NCBI RefSeq assembly: GCF_023299985.1
Contig: NZ_JALZVX010000124.1
Span: 1 to 41,978, forward strand
Reading direction: 5' to 3'
DNA from: Lacinutrix sp.
GTDB lineage: Bacteria > Bacteroidota > Bacteroidia > Flavobacteriales > Flavobacteriaceae
DNA: 41,978 nucleotides
This document shows, piece by piece, positions 41,124-41,978 of the stretch. The notes beneath the pieces were generated by a model. The model saw only the letters and a program-made list of their open reading frames with translations. It was not told the DNA's origin and made no database searches. The first letter of the stretch is position 1; each line of letters opens with the position of its first letter. The position numbers and the translations under genes are program-made.

Positions 41124-41978
41124 ATGAAGACATTAAAATCACTTTCAGTATTTGCCTTAATGGCAACACTATTAACTTCTTGTTATACAGAAGTTTTAAT
41201 AGAAGACGGTTATGCAAACAACACTACACCAGCAATTTCTATAAATCAATTATTAAACTCTTACGAGCTTTGGTATGTAAATATAAATGAAACTGTAGGT
41301 TATGGCGAATCACCATTGTTACAAATTGCATTTACACTATCTTTTAGAAATGGAACTTTACATGCTAATAATAATTTGGTTGGTATAGGAAGTCAAGGTA
41401 ATGGTTTTGGAATACCAGTAGGATATTATAATGCTTATAACATGGTTTTAGATATCGATCACGATATTGATGGTTACGATAGTTTTGATGTTTACCAAAT
41501 AGACAATAACACAATAGAGCTTTATAACCCTTTTAACGATACCTCTTATTTTTTAAATGGTTACCAACGTTCTAACTTTGATTACGACTATGTTTTTTAC
41601 GATAACATTCAGTATTTTATGCAAGAATATGAAGCTTGGGAAAAAACATATACAAGCGATTTTGGTGCATTAAATGAATTTGACAACGAAAACTTCTTAC
41701 AGTTTTTATCTGGCAGAAATGATAACACTTTTAGAAGTTCTCAAGATATAAATGTAACACACCCAAACAATTTGTATTGGGATTTTACAGGAGATTATGG
41801 TGTAGGAAACGTTAATGGAAATATGTATTTAAAAACATTAACTCTTGATTACGATTATTTTGATAATGAGTTTTTTGAACTTAGTGTTATAAACGATCAA
41901 AGAATAGAGTTATTACATGCAGATTCTGGAACGGTTTACGAGTTTACTGGTAGAGGTTATATTGAGTATTTAAAAGAT
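41124..41978 (+). CDS. Lipoprotein of unknown function (3' end outside window)
   Basis: 285 residues visible; the frame is open to the right edge. The signal peptide ends in a lipobox (LLTSC, Cys20). The mature part starts YTEVLIEDGYANN and is rich in Asn, Tyr, Asp and Phe. It includes LNSYELWYVNINETVGYGE, DIDHDIDGYDSFDVYQ, YFLNGYQRSNFDYDYVFYDNIQYF and EYEAWEKTYTSDFGALNEFDNENFLQFL. No catalytic motif is seen. I recall homologues in Flavobacteriaceae, some labelled nicotinic acid mononucleotide adenyltransferase, which this sequence does not support (no HIGH-type motif visible). Most likely a beta-rich surface or periplasmic lipoprotein. Divergent from gpsA across a 131-bp region. Confidence 0.8.
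   Translation, partial: MKTLKSLSVFALMATLLTSCYTEVLIEDGYANNTTPAISINQLLNSYELWYVNINETVGYGESPLLQIAFTLSFRNGTLHANNNLVGIGSQGNGFGIPVGYYNAYNMVLDIDHDIDGYDSFDVYQIDNNTIELYNPFNDTSYFLNGYQRSNFDYDYVFYDNIQYFMQEYEAWEKTYTSDFGALNEFDNENFLQFLSGRNDNTFRSSQDINVTHPNNLYWDFTGDYGVGNVNGNMYLKTLTLDYDYFDNEFFELSVINDQRIELLHADSGTVYEFTGRGYIEYLKD

Overview
The window looks like a chromosomal segment of a marine-type member of the Flavobacteriaceae (phylum Bacteroidota). The evidence is its low GC content, coding style and gene content: Bat aerotolerance operon, SulP/carbonic anhydrase locus, a large secreted protein with Fn3 and choice-of-anchor L domains of the kind exported by type IX secretion, many lipoproteins, and TAnnTTTG-like -7 promoter boxes. 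The genus cannot be fixed from sequence alone. I see no rRNA, tRNA, CRISPR array, phage or transposase gene.

Layout. (1) 1-5314, minus: the N-terminal 1771 residues of a giant secreted multidomain protein that runs off the left edge. It is missing from the ORF track because it has no stop inside the window. (2) 5471-15916, minus: an envelope cluster read in the order isoaspartyl peptidase lipoprotein, thioester-containing alpha-2-macroglobulin lipoprotein, SH3-like secreted protein, small ABM-like protein, PbpC. (3) 16037-17590, plus: an ALDH7-type aldehyde dehydrogenase. (4) 17804-19356, plus: an OmpA-family protein and a membrane-anchored helix-hairpin-helix protein. (5) 19419-21591, minus: an overlapping trio of SDR oxidoreductase, HD-domain protein and phosphodiester glycosidase lipoprotein. 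(6) 21790-31141, plus: a complete moxR-DUF58-(559 aa membrane protein)-batA-batB-batC-batD-batE operon. (7) 31202-37312, plus: a presumed inorganic-carbon locus (100 aa small protein, SulP transporter, UspA-like protein, DUF2490 outer-membrane protein, second SulP transporter, beta-carbonic anhydrase). (8) 37377-40992: housekeeping genes (CvpA, conserved unknown, PheS, conserved unknown, GpsA). (9) 41124 to the edge: the start of a surface lipoprotein.

How the genes work together. Region 2 repeats the widespread bacterial pairing of an alpha-2-macroglobulin with PbpC, thought to trap proteases after envelope damage while PbpC repairs peptidoglycan. Region 6 is the classic Bacteroidota Bat system, a MoxR AAA+ ATPase with VWA, TPR and BatD membrane proteins. 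Region 7 plausibly imports and interconverts bicarbonate and CO2 for anaplerotic fixation. This is known in outline in marine flavobacteria, but the USP, DUF2490 and small-protein partners are not explained.

A second layer is a set of short dispersed palindromes in intergenic gaps. A 20-bp hairpin (ATTCCTGC...GCAGGAAT) recurs upstream of pbpC and batD and after the gene at 39406, and creates false N-terminal extensions (MSFLRRQES) in two ORF calls. A GGTCGAGCGCAGTCGAGACC element, a 117-bp inverted-repeat spacer and an 80-nt multi-hairpin element (39876-39955) are the other non-coding structures. Nothing in the window is clearly a new defence or mobile system. The most interesting leads are the structured intergenic elements, the carbon locus partners, the uncharacterised members of the alpha-2-macroglobulin and Bat clusters, and the repeat-built giant surface protein.
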